Of a stretch of 64,000 bases of DNA, positions 1-8,635 are shown piece by piece. The stretch covers positions 496,001 through 560,000 of the forward strand of contig JAKACT010000001.1 of assembly GCA_021821195.1 (NCBI GenBank), in the 5' to 3' direction. A program made the position numbers and the translations under genes. The stretch is from Pseudomonadota bacterium (GTDB lineage Bacteria > Pseudomonadota > Gammaproteobacteria > Xanthomonadales > Xanthomonadaceae). Under the pieces are notes generated by a model. The model worked only from the letters and a program-made list of their open reading frames with translations, searched no databases and was not told the DNA's origin. How positions within the stretch are numbered: the first letter of the stretch is position 1; the number at the start of each line of letters is the position of its first letter.

Positions 1-1
1 C

Positions 2-325
2 GATGCCGAGCGCATGCAGGTGCGCGCCGGCAGCCCGGTGGGCATGAAGTACGACACCCGCATCGACCGCGATTCCGCCGCCGAACTGCTGGCCCGGAAG
101 ACCGAGGCCAAGGCGGCGCAGGCGCAGGCCCCCGCCGCGAAGACGGCGGAGGCGGACGACGGCAACGGCTTCGGCCAGACGGTGAAGGACGCGCTGTTCG
201 GCACCAAGCGCCGCCAGGGCATGATCGAGACCATGGCCAAGCAGACCGCGCGCACGGTGGGCAGCCAAGTGGGCCGGCAGATCCTGCGCGGCCTGCTGGG
301 CGGCATCTTCGGCGGCAAGCGCTGA
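2..325 (+). CDS. HerA-like ATPase (DUF853/YjgR type), C-terminal fragment
   Basis: Only the last 107 codons are in the window; the frame is open from base 2, so the internal ATG at 14 is probably not the true start. The visible tail has the pattern [17 protein letters not shown], a hydrophilic Ala/Glu-rich linker, then [19 protein letters not shown] and a glycine-rich end. This resembles the C-terminus of DUF853 proteins, cytoplasmic HerA/FtsK-type P-loop ATPases of poorly known role. The ATPase core lies upstream of the window, so the family call rests on the tail alone. greB follows after 7 bases on the same strand. Confidence 0.7.
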   Translation, partial: DAERMQVRAGSPVGMKYDTRIDRDSAAELLARKTEAKAAQAQAPAAKTAEADDGNGFGQTVKDALFGTKRRQGMIETMAKQTARTVGSQVGRQILRGLLGGIFGGKR

Positions 326-332
326 GCCGCGC

Positions 333-839
333 ATGGGCCGCTGGCGTCCCCCCGCCGAGAAGAGCACGGCGCTGATCACCCGCGAAGGCCACGACCGGCT
401 GAAGGCGGAGGTGGATGAGTTGTGGCGGGTGAAGCGCCCGGAAGTGGTTAGGGCGCTGGCAGCAGCAGCAGCCGAGGGCGACCGCTCCGAGAACGCGGAA
501 TACACCTACCGCAAGAAGCAGTTGGGCGAGATCGACCGCCGCGTGCGCTACCTCAGCAAGCGGCTGGAGGTGCTGAAGGTGGTGGACGCCGCGCCGTCCG
601 ACCGCGAGGCGGTGTTCTTCGGCGCCGAGGTGGAGCTGGAAAACATCGCCAGCGGCGAGCTGGTGCGCTACCGCATCGTTGGCCCGGATGAGACCGACGC
701 GAAGCTGGGCTGGGTCAGCATCGACGCACCGCTGGCGCGGGCGATGCTGAAGAAGCGCGTGGACGACGAATTCGAAGCACCGCTGCCGGGCGGCACGGTG
801 CGCTACGCCATCATCGAAGTGACCTACCCCTCCGCGTAG
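333..839 (+). CDS. greB: Transcription elongation factor GreB
   Basis: 168 residues, close to the usual GreB length. It has an N-terminal antiparallel coiled coil (about residues 15-90, with the tip region [11 protein letters not shown]) and a C-terminal FKBP-like domain (about 95-165, ending in [11 protein letters not shown]). GreB enters the secondary channel of RNA polymerase and stimulates cleavage of backtracked transcripts; the acidic tip residues match the family. GreB is preferred over GreA because of the basic N-terminal extension and the conserved [11 protein letters not shown] segment. It lies 7 bases after the HerA-like gene and is probably co-transcribed with it. ATG start. Confidence 0.9.
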   Translation: MGRWRPPAEKSTALITREGHDRLKAEVDELWRVKRPEVVRALAAAAAEGDRSENAEYTYRKKQLGEIDRRVRYLSKRLEVLKVVDAAPSDREAVFFGAEVELENIASGELVRYRIVGPDETDAKLGWVSIDAPLARAMLKKRVDDEFEAPLPGGTVRYAIIEVTYPSA

Positions 840-866
840 GCCACGGCGGCAGCGAACTCGCGCGCT

Positions 867-1214
867 TCAGCGGCGCTTGGCGCCGCCAGCACCCGACAGC
901 AGCACCAGCCCGCCCACCAGCCCCATGTTCTTCATGAACTGCTGCAGCTTGGTCCACTGCGCGGCGCCGGAAAACTCCCAGAACGGATGCGACACCACCG
1001 CGTCGGTCAGCAGCAGGGCCGCGGCCAGCAGCGCCACCGCGCGCAGCTGCCAACCAGCAGCCAGCAGCACGCCAATCAATACTTCGACGGTGCTCAACAG
1101 CAGGGCATCATTGCCGATGGGCACGCCGCGCAATGCCTGCCATAGGCGGAAACCGCCGGCGACGAGGAAGGCAGCGGCCAACAGCCACTGGGCAAAACGG
1201 ACTTCAAGCTTCAT
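867..1214 (-). CDS. DoxX-like membrane protein
   Basis: 115 residues when started at the ATG at 1214 (MKLEVRF). A longer frame reaches 1307, but its extra N-terminus is basic and not membrane-like. There are about four hydrophobic segments (near residues 7-23, 41-60, 65-83 and 95-110), the layout of DoxX/DoxD-like inner-membrane proteins. Family members have been linked to redox or thiol stress, but no specific role can be read here. It is a lone gene converging on greB from the other strand. Confidence 0.75.
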   Translation of the reverse strand: MKLEVRFAQWLLAAAFLVAGGFRLWQALRGVPIGNDALLLSTVEVLIGVLLAAGWQLRAVALLAAALLLTDAVVSHPFWEFSGAAQWTKLQQFMKNMGLVGGLVLLSGAGGAKRR

Positions 1215-1523
1215 GCGGAACCTGGCCTTGCGGGAAGCCGGAAGAGTGGCACGCCAACCTGAACGACGGAAGGGGCCAAGCGGCGCGATGGGGCTTTTCG
1301 CGTACAATGCCTGTTGTTCTGCGCACGGCTGATCTCCTTTCCCCAGCGAAAGGTGCGTTTTTCCTGATCGAGCCGGCCGCCCCTAGCGGCTTTCTTCCCG
1401 TACGCCTTTCGTCGCGCAGACACGGCCCGGATCACCGGCGTCGTGCCATCTGCCTGCGGCGCGGTTCAACAGGAACGCCCGGGCCGTCCCGTATTCCGTG
1501 CGGGGCACCAAAGGAGTTCCCCC

Positions 1524-2852
1524 ATGTCGTTCGAATCCCTGGGCCTTGCGCCCGCGTTGCTGCGCGCGCTTGCCGACAACAACTACACCACCCCCACCCC
1601 CATCCAGCAGCAGGCGATCCCGCTGGTGCTGGCCGGCCATGACGTGCTGGGCGGCGCCCAGACCGGCACCGGCAAGACCGCCGCGTTCGGCCTGCCGCTG
1701 CTGCAGAAGCTGGCCGAAATGCCCAAGCCCGAGGGCCTGCACCGCCCGCGCGTGCTGGTGCTCACCCCCACCCGCGAACTGGCCGTGCAGGTCAGCGAGA
1801 GCCTGCGCAGCTACGCCAAGCACCTGCGCATCAACGTCACCGCGCTGTTCGGCGGCGTCGGCATGCAGCCGCAGGTGGAAGCGTTCCGCCGCGGCGTGGA
1901 CGTGCTGGTGGCCTGCCCGGGCCGCCTGATCGACCACCTCGAGCGCGGCACCTGCAAGCTCGGCAACGTGCAGATGCTGGTGCTGGACGAAGCCGACCGC
2001 ATGCTCGACATGGGCTTCCTGCCGTCGATCAAGCGGGTCATGAAGCACGTGCCGGCGCAGCGCCAGACCCTGCTGTTCTCGGCCACCTTCGAGCCGCGCA
2101 TCAAGGCGCTGGCGTTGGAGTTCATGAAGGACCCACAGCAGGTGCAGGTGGCCGCGCAGAACACCGTGATCGAGACCATCAGCCACCACGCCCACCCGGT
2201 CGACGGATCGAAGAAGCGCGACCTGCTGATCGACATCCTGGCCCGCCGCCACACCGAGCAGGTGCTGGTGTTCGGCAAGACCAAGCACGGCTGCAACCGC
2301 CTGGCCGAGCAGCTGGAAAGTGCCGGGCTGCCGGCGCTGGCGATCCATGGCAACAAGAGCCAGGCCGCCCGCCAGAAGGCGCTGAACGAGTTCAAGTCGG
2401 GCAAGACCCGGATCCTGGTCGCCACCGACGTGGCCGCGCGCGGCCTCGACATCCCCGACCTGCCGCTGGTGATCAACCACGACCTGCCGATGGTGGCCGA
2501 GGACTACGTGCACCGCATCGGCCGCACCGGCCGCAACGGCGCGACCGGCGAAGCGATTTCGCTGGTGTCGCCGGACGAGGCCAACCTGCTGCGCCAGATC
2601 CAGAAGCTGCTGGGCCGAGAAATCGCGATGGAAGTCGTGCCGGGCTTCGAGCCCTCGCGTTCGATCCGCAGCGACGCCAAGCCGTTCGACAACGCCCCGC
2701 GCAGCCCGCGTCCCGCCCGCAACCGTCGCCCGCACGGCAAGCCGCGCAGCGCCGAGGCCCACGCGCATGCGCATACCGGCCCCAAGCAGCCGCGTGACGG
2801 CCGCCGCGGCAACGGTCCGGGCGCCGGCCGCCGCGATTCGCGCCAGGGCTGA
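1524..2852 (+). CDS. rhlE: DEAD-box ATP-dependent RNA helicase, RhlE-like
   Basis: 442 residues from the ATG at 1524, which has a good ribosome site (AAGGAG at 1511-1516); an in-frame ATG 81 bases upstream is less likely. Helicase motifs occur in order: Q-motif region PTPIQQQAI, motif I AQTGTGKT (residues 45-52), PTREL, CPGR (in place of the usual TPGR), DEAD followed by RMLDMGF, SAT, and HRIGRTGR in motif VI. The tail after about residue 375 is basic, rich in Arg, Pro and Gly and disordered, as in RhlE proteins that bind structured RNA during ribosome assembly or mRNA decay. It appears to be a single-gene unit. Confidence 0.92.
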   Translation: MSFESLGLAPALLRALADNNYTTPTPIQQQAIPLVLAGHDVLGGAQTGTGKTAAFGLPLLQKLAEMPKPEGLHRPRVLVLTPTRELAVQVSESLRSYAKHLRINVTALFGGVGMQPQVEAFRRGVDVLVACPGRLIDHLERGTCKLGNVQMLVLDEADRMLDMGFLPSIKRVMKHVPAQRQTLLFSATFEPRIKALALEFMKDPQQVQVAAQNTVIETISHHAHPVDGSKKRDLLIDILARRHTEQVLVFGKTKHGCNRLAEQLESAGLPALAIHGNKSQAARQKALNEFKSGKTRILVATDVAARGLDIPDLPLVINHDLPMVAEDYVHRIGRTGRNGATGEAISLVSPDEANLLRQIQKLLGREIAMEVVPGFEPSRSIRSDAKPFDNAPRSPRPARNRRPHGKPRSAEAHAHAHTGPKQPRDGRRGNGPGAGRRDSRQG

Positions 2853-2876
2853 TCCGGCGCCAGCGCAGCACCCTCA

Positions 2877-2905
2877 CCGCCGGCACGGCAAACGCCTGCC
2901 GGCGG
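2877..2905 (+). terminator. GC-rich hairpin after the RNA helicase gene
   Basis: Perfect 9-bp stem (CCGCCGGCA at 2877-2885 with TGCCGGCGG at 2897-2905) around an 11-base loop, 24 bases after the rhlE stop codon. There is no clear T-run after it, so termination or mRNA 3'-end protection is inferred from position. Confidence 0.4.
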
Positions 2906-2960
2906 GTTCCTGCGGGCGCGTCGCGGGTGTATGTTCGCCACTTCCCCTGGGGAGCCACGC

Positions 2961-3149
2961 ATGGACATCCACGACATCGCCCTGACCCTGTTCACCCAGC
3001 TGGTGGGCGCCCACCGCGGCGCCCCGCTGGATGCCGATGCGCGCATGGAGCTGGGCCGCGAAGCCTATCGCTGCGCCGAGGCGTTCATCGCCGCCAAGGA
3101 CCTGTACATCCGCGAACTGCCCGTGCCCGGCGGCGAGCAGATCTACTGA
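2961..3149 (+). CDS. Small conserved-looking hypothetical protein
   Basis: 62 residues from the ATG at 2961, preceded by a GGAG at 2951-2954; an earlier in-frame ATG at 2931 is less well placed. The protein is predicted to be helical and mildly acidic (MDIHDIALTL, then REAYRCAEAFIAAKDLYI). No signal peptide or membrane segment is visible and I do not recognise a family. It lies 52 bases ahead of a lipoprotein gene on the same strand. Confidence 0.5.
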   Translation: MDIHDIALTLFTQLVGAHRGAPLDADARMELGREAYRCAEAFIAAKDLYIRELPVPGGEQIY

Positions 3150-3201
3150 TGCCCGCGGTGCGCGCGGTTATGCTGCGGCCTTCGTCCAACGGAGCCCCCG
3201 C

Positions 3202-3672
3202 ATGATCCGCCGGCTTGCCTGTTTCGCCACCCTCGCCCTGCTGCTGGCCGGTTGCGGCAGCGGCCCGGTGCGGCGTATTTCCGAACCCGCGGCCAGCATC
3301 CAGCAGCTCACCGTGCGTGCCGACGGCCGCTGGGACGTGGCGCTGCGGCTCAACAACTTCAGCAGCGTGGCGATGCGTTTCGACAGCACCGCGCTGGAAA
3401 TCAGCTTCGACAATGGGGCTGCGGCGCGGCTGGACCTGCAGCCGAACCTGGAAGTGGCCCCGGAATCCGCCGACGTGCATAGCGCCGTCATCACCCCCAC
3501 GCCGGCCGGGCGCGCGCGCCTGGCCACCGCGCTGGCGGATGGCCGCGGGCTGTCCTACAGCCTGCGCGGCACCCTGCAGGCCAGTCCCCTGGACGGCAAG
3601 CCGCGCAGCTACGAGATCAAGCGCGAGAGCGCGCTGTCGCCGGTGCCCGGCCTGCCCGGCGCGCTGCGCTGA
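3202..3672 (+). CDS. LEA-like lipoprotein
   Basis: 156 residues from the ATG at 3202, preceded by GGAG. The N-terminus is a lipoprotein signal (MIRRLACFATLALLLAGC) with the lipobox cysteine at residue 18, so the product should be lipid-anchored in the cell envelope. The rest looks like a beta-sandwich: alternating segments such as RWDVALRLNNFSSVAMRFDSTA and a late TPAGRARLATAL recall LEA14/water-stress-type domains in bacterial lipoproteins. The specific role is unknown. Confidence 0.7.
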   Translation: MIRRLACFATLALLLAGCGSGPVRRISEPAASIQQLTVRADGRWDVALRLNNFSSVAMRFDSTALEISFDNGAAARLDLQPNLEVAPESADVHSAVITPTPAGRARLATALADGRGLSYSLRGTLQASPLDGKPRSYEIKRESALSPVPGLPGALR

Positions 3673-3770
3673 GCCTGCCCCGGCGGGCATTCCACCAAAA
3701 CCATACGCTGTAGTATGCTCAAGGTTCCCGCGGGCCGGATGGCGGCCCGCCCATGCCAGGAACCGCACGC

Positions 3771-5564
3771 ATGAGCACCTACAAGGCCCCCCTCGACGAC
3801 CTCCGCTTCGCCCTTTACGACGTGCTGGGCGCCGAAGCGCTGTTCGCCCGGCTTGGCCACGCCGACGCCAACCGCGAGCTGGTGGATGCGGTGCTGGATG
3901 AAGCCGCGCGCTTCAGCGAAACCGTGCTGGCCCCGCTCAACCGGATCGGCGACGAGATCGGCTGCAGCTACGACAAGGCCACCGGCAACGTCACCCCGCC
4001 GCCGGGCTTCAAGGACGCCTTCGACAAGTTCGTGGAAGGCGGCTGGACCGGCCTGACCAACGCGCCGGAGCACGGCGGCCAGGGCATGCCCGCGCTGCTG
4101 GGCGGCGTGCTCACCGAGATGGTGGACAGCGCCAACCTGGCCTGGGGCAACTTCCCGATGCTCAGCCACGGCGCGGTCAAGGCGCTGGAGACCTACGGCG
4201 AGGACTGGCAGAAGACGGTGTTCCTGGAGCCGCTGGTGGCCGGCAGCTGGACCGGCACCATGTGCCTGACCGAGCCGCACTGCGGCACCGACCTCGGCCT
4301 GCTCAAGACCCGCGCCGAGCCCATTGCCGACGACAAGTACGCGATCACCGGCACCAAGATCTTCATCACCGCCGGCGAACACGACCTCGTCCCGAACATC
4401 GTCCACCTGGTGCTGGCCAAGCTGCCGGACGCGCCGCCCGGCGCCAAGGGCATCTCGCTGTTCGTGGTGCCGAAGTTCAAGGTGGCGCGCGACGGCACCG
4501 TCGGCGAGCGCAACGCGGTGCGCTGCGGCGCGATCGAACACAAGATGGGCATCCACGGCTCCGCCACCTGCGTGATGAACTTCGACGGCGCCGAGGGTTA
4601 CCTGCTGGGCCAGCCGCACAAGGGCCTGCAGGCGATGTTCGTGATGATGAACTCGGCCCGTCTGGGCGTGGGCGTGCAGGGCCTGGGCCTGTCCGAGCGC
4701 GCTTACCAGAACGCGCTGCGCTATGCCCGCGAGCGCCTGCAGTCGCGTTCGCTGTCCGGCCCGAAGAACCCCGACAAGCCGGCCGACCCGCTGCTGGTGC
4801 ACCCCGACGTGCGCCGCATGCTGCTGACCCAGAAGGCGCTGGTCGAAGGCGGCCGCCTGCTGTCGATGCAGGCCTACGCCCTGCTGGACGAAGCCGAGAA
4901 AGCCGCCGATCCCGCCGAGCGCGAGCGCGCCGAGACCCTGGTCAGCTTCCTCACCCCGATCTCCAAGGCCTGCCTGACCGAATGGAGCATCGAGAACACC
5001 TACAACGCGCTGCAGTGCTTCGGCGGCCACGGCTACATCCATGAGCACGGCATGGAGCAGTACGCCCGCGATGCCCGCATCACCACGCTGTACGAAGGCA
5101 CCACCGGCATCCAGTCGCTCGACCTCATCGGCCGCAAGACCGCGGCCACGCAGGGCGCGGGGCTGAAGCTGTTCATCGCCGAGGTGGAAGCCTTCGCAAA
5201 GCAACACGAGGGCGACGCCGCGCTGGCCGAATTCATCGCACCGCTGCGCGCCAAGTGCGGCGAGTGGGGCAAGCTCACCATCGAGACGCTGACCCGCGCG
5301 GCCAGCAACCCGGAGGAACTGGGCGCGGCGAGCACCGACTACCTGTTCTATTCGGGCTACGTGGTGCTGGCCTACTGGTGGGCGCGCAGCGTCGCGGCCG
5401 CCAATGCGTCGGATCGTCCGCAGGCATTCAAGGACGCCAAGCGCGACACCGCGCGCTTCTACTTCGCTCGCATCCTGCCGCGCACGCTGGCGCACAAGGC
5501 CGCCATCGAGGCCGGCGCAGGCACGCTGATGGCGATGCCGGACGAAGGCTTCGGCGCCCACTGA
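3771..5564 (+). CDS. Acyl-CoA dehydrogenase, ~600-residue class
   Basis: 597 residues from the ATG at 3771; an ATG 18 bases upstream is possible but gives an atypical start. The enzyme uses FAD to oxidise acyl-CoA to enoyl-CoA in the cytoplasm. Visible marks are MCLTEPHCGTDLG in the flavin/substrate-binding middle domain, ITGTKIFITAGEHD, and the catalytic-base segment ARITTLYEGTTGIQ in the C-terminal helical domain. The length and extra C-terminal ~130 residues fit the long ACADs used in fatty or aromatic acyl-CoA degradation; the substrate cannot be told. Single gene; a 10-bp hairpin follows the stop. Confidence 0.92.
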   Translation: MSTYKAPLDDLRFALYDVLGAEALFARLGHADANRELVDAVLDEAARFSETVLAPLNRIGDEIGCSYDKATGNVTPPPGFKDAFDKFVEGGWTGLTNAPEHGGQGMPALLGGVLTEMVDSANLAWGNFPMLSHGAVKALETYGEDWQKTVFLEPLVAGSWTGTMCLTEPHCGTDLGLLKTRAEPIADDKYAITGTKIFITAGEHDLVPNIVHLVLAKLPDAPPGAKGISLFVVPKFKVARDGTVGERNAVRCGAIEHKMGIHGSATCVMNFDGAEGYLLGQPHKGLQAMFVMMNSARLGVGVQGLGLSERAYQNALRYARERLQSRSLSGPKNPDKPADPLLVHPDVRRMLLTQKALVEGGRLLSMQAYALLDEAEKAADPAERERAETLVSFLTPISKACLTEWSIENTYNALQCFGGHGYIHEHGMEQYARDARITTLYEGTTGIQSLDLIGRKTAATQGAGLKLFIAEVEAFAKQHEGDAALAEFIAPLRAKCGEWGKLTIETLTRAASNPEELGAASTDYLFYSGYVVLAYWWARSVAAANASDRPQAFKDAKRDTARFYFARILPRTLAHKAAIEAGAGTLMAMPDEGFGAH

Positions 5565-5573
5565 CCACCACCA

Positions 5574-5597
5574 CGCGCCCGGCACCCGCCGGGCGCG
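5574..5597 (+). terminator. Hairpin after the acyl-CoA dehydrogenase gene
   Basis: Perfect 10-bp stem (CGCGCCCGGC at 5574-5583 with GCCGGGCGCG at 5588-5597), ACCC loop, 9 bases after the stop codon. No U-tract follows, so this is a terminator-like structure rather than a textbook intrinsic terminator. Confidence 0.45.
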
Positions 5598-5653
5598 TCG
5601 CCTGCGCCGCCGGTACACAAACCGTCATCGAAGGCGTATAAGCTGGTTTCCCG

Positions 5654-6325
5654 ATGGAGACCGATACAGCGACATATCGCACGGCCCATACCGGCGACCC
5701 GACCGCTGCACTGCACGCGGACAGCTTCGTTTCCGCCGCCGCCACCGACTTCTTCCCCAATCTGCGCCTGCTCGGGCTGGATGCCCATGGCCGCCCACTG
5801 GACTGGATGAGCTGGCAGGACGCCACCTGCCTATACGCACGCGGCGCGGTGGCTTGGACGCTGGGTGAACCCTGCCTCAGCGTCCATGGCGGCATCAACC
5901 GCCGGAGCGGCGAGCGCAGCGTCCTGCGCCTGCACCCCATCATCGCCGCACGCGGGCACGTCCGCCCGGCGGCCATCGACCCTACCCCCACCCTGAACAA
6001 CCAGGCGCTGTTCGCCCGCGACCAGCAGCTATGCCTGTACTGCGGACGCCAATACCACCGCGGCACGCTCACCCGCGACCACGTGCAGCCGGTGTCCAAG
6101 AGCGGCCTCGACATCTGGGAGAACGTCGTCACCGCCTGCTTCCACTGCAATTCGCGCAAGGGCAACCGCACCCCGCAGCAGGCCGGCATGCCGCTGCTGG
6201 CCGTGCCTTACCGGCCTAGCTGGGTGGAACACCTGATCCTGTCCAACCGCAACATCCTTGCGGATCAAATGGCCTTCCTGAAGGCCCAGCTGCCCGCAAA
6301 GAAACCGAGCAGGCTTGCCATCTAA
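5654..6325 (+). CDS. HNH endonuclease family protein
   Basis: 223 residues. The C-terminal half holds a zinc-framed HNH motif: CLYCG (about residue 126), TRDHVQPVSKSG with the central His, and CFHCNSRKGNRTP. Together these supply four cysteines plus the His-Asn metal site. The N-terminal ~110 residues are a conserved extension seen in many free-standing proteobacterial HNH proteins whose physiological target is unknown. No restriction-modification or phage genes flank it, so a housekeeping or repair role is as likely as defence. Confidence 0.85.
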   Translation: METDTATYRTAHTGDPTAALHADSFVSAAATDFFPNLRLLGLDAHGRPLDWMSWQDATCLYARGAVAWTLGEPCLSVHGGINRRSGERSVLRLHPIIAARGHVRPAAIDPTPTLNNQALFARDQQLCLYCGRQYHRGTLTRDHVQPVSKSGLDIWENVVTACFHCNSRKGNRTPQQAGMPLLAVPYRPSWVEHLILSNRNILADQMAFLKAQLPAKKPSRLAI

Positions 6326-6369
6326 GCCTCTTGCATTGACGCGCGCCCCCCGCTTGGCAACACTCGACC

Positions 6370-7422
6370 GTGTTTACTGCCGTGGGGATGGCGATGGCGC
6401 TGACGTTGGGCACTACCGGGATGGATCGCGAGACCGAGGCGGAGGTGATTGCCGCGTTCAAGATCGCCGATGCCGAAACCGGTCACCGCTGGAGCTTCGT
6501 CGAAGGCGACGCGGCCGATTACGTGATCATCGACATGGACAGCCTGTACGGCCCGATGAGCTGGCTGCGCCTGCACGGCCTGGGCCGCAAGGTGATCGCG
6601 CTGACCTCGGCGGACCGCCAGCAGACCGACTACCGGCTGCCACGGCCGATCAGCGCCACCGACCTTGCGGTGCTGCTCAGCGAGATCGCGGGCGATGCGG
6701 CCGGTGCGGCGGCCAGCATCTCGCCCGCGCCGGAGCCCGAACCGGCAGCAGCACCAGAACCCGCGCCAGTGGTGGCGCAGATGCCGGAACCTGCGCCGGA
6801 GCCCCCGCGCATGTCGGAGCCGGCGCCTGCGCAGGAACCCGATCCACCGGCACCCGCCGCCGAACCTGCGCCGCCCGCGACGCGAACGCTGCAACAGTGG
6901 TTGGCACCCGGCGCCCTGCACCAGCGGGTCCGCCTGCAGCGCAACGGCGCACCGGCGCTGCTGATCGACCCACAGGCCGGCAGCTGGCATGGCCCGGCCA
7001 CGCTCAAGCCGCTGGCGCCCTGCTTCGCCGACGAACTGCTGGAAAGCGACTTCGCCACGCCCAACGCCGCGGAATGGGAGGCCGAAGCCGCCGCGCTGGG
7101 CCCCGCGCAGCCGCTGCCCCGCCTGCAGTGGCTGGGCGGCCTCCTCTCCGGTGCCGCCGTCGAAGGCCGCCACCTGCTGAAGAAGTGGCCGCAGACCGAG
7201 CGCGAATACCCCAAGCACTTCCGCATCGCCACGGTGATGATGAAAGGGCCGGCCGATGTCGCCGAGATCGCCGAGGCCAGCGGGGTAAGCCCGGCGGAGG
7301 TAGCCGATTTCATCAATGCCAACCTCGCCACGGGCTATGCCGAAGTGGCCGATGCCCCGGCGCCGCCGACCCCGCCGTCGCCGCGCACCACCGGGCTGTT
7401 CGGGCGCATCCGCGGAAACTGA
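6370..7422 (+). CDS. Receiver-like protein with Pro/Ala-rich linker and small HTH-like tail
   Basis: 350 residues with a GTG start at 6370 (an in-frame ATG at 6388 is an alternative). Residues ~1-110 look like a degenerate response-regulator receiver: the ADYVIIDMDS strand sits where the phosphoacceptor Asp would be, followed by KVIALTSADR. Residues ~115-180 are a low-complexity Pro/Glu/Ala linker. The last ~70 residues contain PADVAEIAEASGVSPAEVADFINANL, which reads as a helix-turn-helix. A regulatory or gliding/pilus-type function is possible but I do not recognise the protein. Confidence 0.6.
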   Translation: MFTAVGMAMALTLGTTGMDRETEAEVIAAFKIADAETGHRWSFVEGDAADYVIIDMDSLYGPMSWLRLHGLGRKVIALTSADRQQTDYRLPRPISATDLAVLLSEIAGDAAGAAASISPAPEPEPAAAPEPAPVVAQMPEPAPEPPRMSEPAPAQEPDPPAPAAEPAPPATRTLQQWLAPGALHQRVRLQRNGAPALLIDPQAGSWHGPATLKPLAPCFADELLESDFATPNAAEWEAEAAALGPAQPLPRLQWLGGLLSGAAVEGRHLLKKWPQTEREYPKHFRIATVMMKGPADVAEIAEASGVSPAEVADFINANLATGYAEVADAPAPPTPPSPRTTGLFGRIRGN

Positions 7423-7488
7423 TCCCGCCCCGGCTCATCGCCGCGCGCCAGCGCGTACCATTCGCAGACTCACTTCCCGGAGACTGCC

Positions 7489-8634
7489 GTGACCCTGCGC
7501 CTTGCCCCCCTTGCCTGCGCCGTGCTGCTGACCGCCTGCGGCGGCAAGCCCGATGCGACGGACGCTTCCGCCCAGCCGGCCGGCCCGGAAGAGAAGGTCC
7601 TCAACGTCTATAACTGGTCCGACTACGTGGCCGAGGACACCATCGCCAACTTCGAGAAGGCGACCGGCATCAAGGTCAACTACGACGTCTATTCCGAGAA
7701 CGAGACGCTTGAGACCAAGCTGACCGCCGGCAGCAGCGGCTACGACGTGGTGTTCCCCTCCGCGCGCCCGTTCGCGCAGCGGCAGGTCAAGGCCGGGCTG
7801 TACCTGCCGCTGGACAAGGCGAAGCTGCCGAACCTGTCGCACATCGACCCCGCGATCCTGCAGGGGCTGGCCGACATCGACCCGGGCAACGCCTACGTGG
7901 TGCCGTACATGTGGGGCACGACGGGCCTGGGCATCAACGTGGACAAGGTGAAGGCCGCGCTGGGCGAGGATGCGCCGATCGATTCGTGGAACCTGCTGTT
8001 CGACCCAGCCAACGCCGCCAAGCTGGCCAAGTGCGGCATCAGCGTGCTGGACGACGACCAGGAGGCGTTCGGCGCCGCGCTGATCTGGAAGGGCAAGGAC
8101 CCGAACGCCGGCGCCGCCGACGAGATCGACACGGTCAAGCAGGTGTATGCCGCGATCCGCCCGCACATCCGTACCTTCAACAACGCCGAATACAAGGACG
8201 CGCTGGCCAACGGCGACGTCTGCGTGGCGATGGGCTACTCCGGCGACATCCTCGGCGCCGCCGACGCCGCCGCCGAAGCGGCGGAAGCCACCGGCAAGCC
8301 GGCGCCCGACATCCGCTACGTGATCCCGAAGGAAGGCGCGATCCGCTGGGTGGACGTGATGGCGATCCCCAAGGACGCGAGGCACCCGGGCAACGCGCAG
8401 GCCTTCATCGACTACCTGCTGGACCCGAAGGTGTCCGCCGCGATCACCGACGCCGTGGGCTACGCCAACCCCAACAAGGACGCCACCGCACTGGTCGAGC
8501 CCGACATCGCGAACAACCCCGGCGTGTACCCGCCAGCGGAGGTGCGCGCCAAGCTGGTCGACCCGAAGTCGCTGCCGGAAACCGTGCAGCGCCAACGCGT
8601 GCGCGCCTGGACCGCGATCAAGAGCGGACGCTGA
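7489..8634 (+). CDS. potF: Polyamine ABC transporter substrate-binding protein
   Basis: 381 residues, GTG start. The N-terminus is a lipoprotein signal (CAVLLTAC, lipidated Cys at about residue 17), although classical PotF is soluble and periplasmic. The mature part begins VLNVYNWSDYVAEDTIANFEKATG, the hallmark of PotD/PotF spermidine/putrescine-binding proteins, and continues with the two-lobed fold (MWGTTGLGINVDKV; VMAIPKDARHPGNAQAFIDYLLDP). It should capture polyamine outside the inner membrane and deliver it to PotH/PotI. It is the first gene of a four-gene operon with 1-base or overlapping junctions. Confidence 0.92.
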   Translation: MTLRLAPLACAVLLTACGGKPDATDASAQPAGPEEKVLNVYNWSDYVAEDTIANFEKATGIKVNYDVYSENETLETKLTAGSSGYDVVFPSARPFAQRQVKAGLYLPLDKAKLPNLSHIDPAILQGLADIDPGNAYVVPYMWGTTGLGINVDKVKAALGEDAPIDSWNLLFDPANAAKLAKCGISVLDDDQEAFGAALIWKGKDPNAGAADEIDTVKQVYAAIRPHIRTFNNAEYKDALANGDVCVAMGYSGDILGAADAAAEAAEATGKPAPDIRYVIPKEGAIRWVDVMAIPKDARHPGNAQAFIDYLLDPKVSAAITDAVGYANPNKDATALVEPDIANNPGVYPPAEVRAKLVDPKSLPETVQRQRVRAWTAIKSGR

Positions 8635-8635
8635 G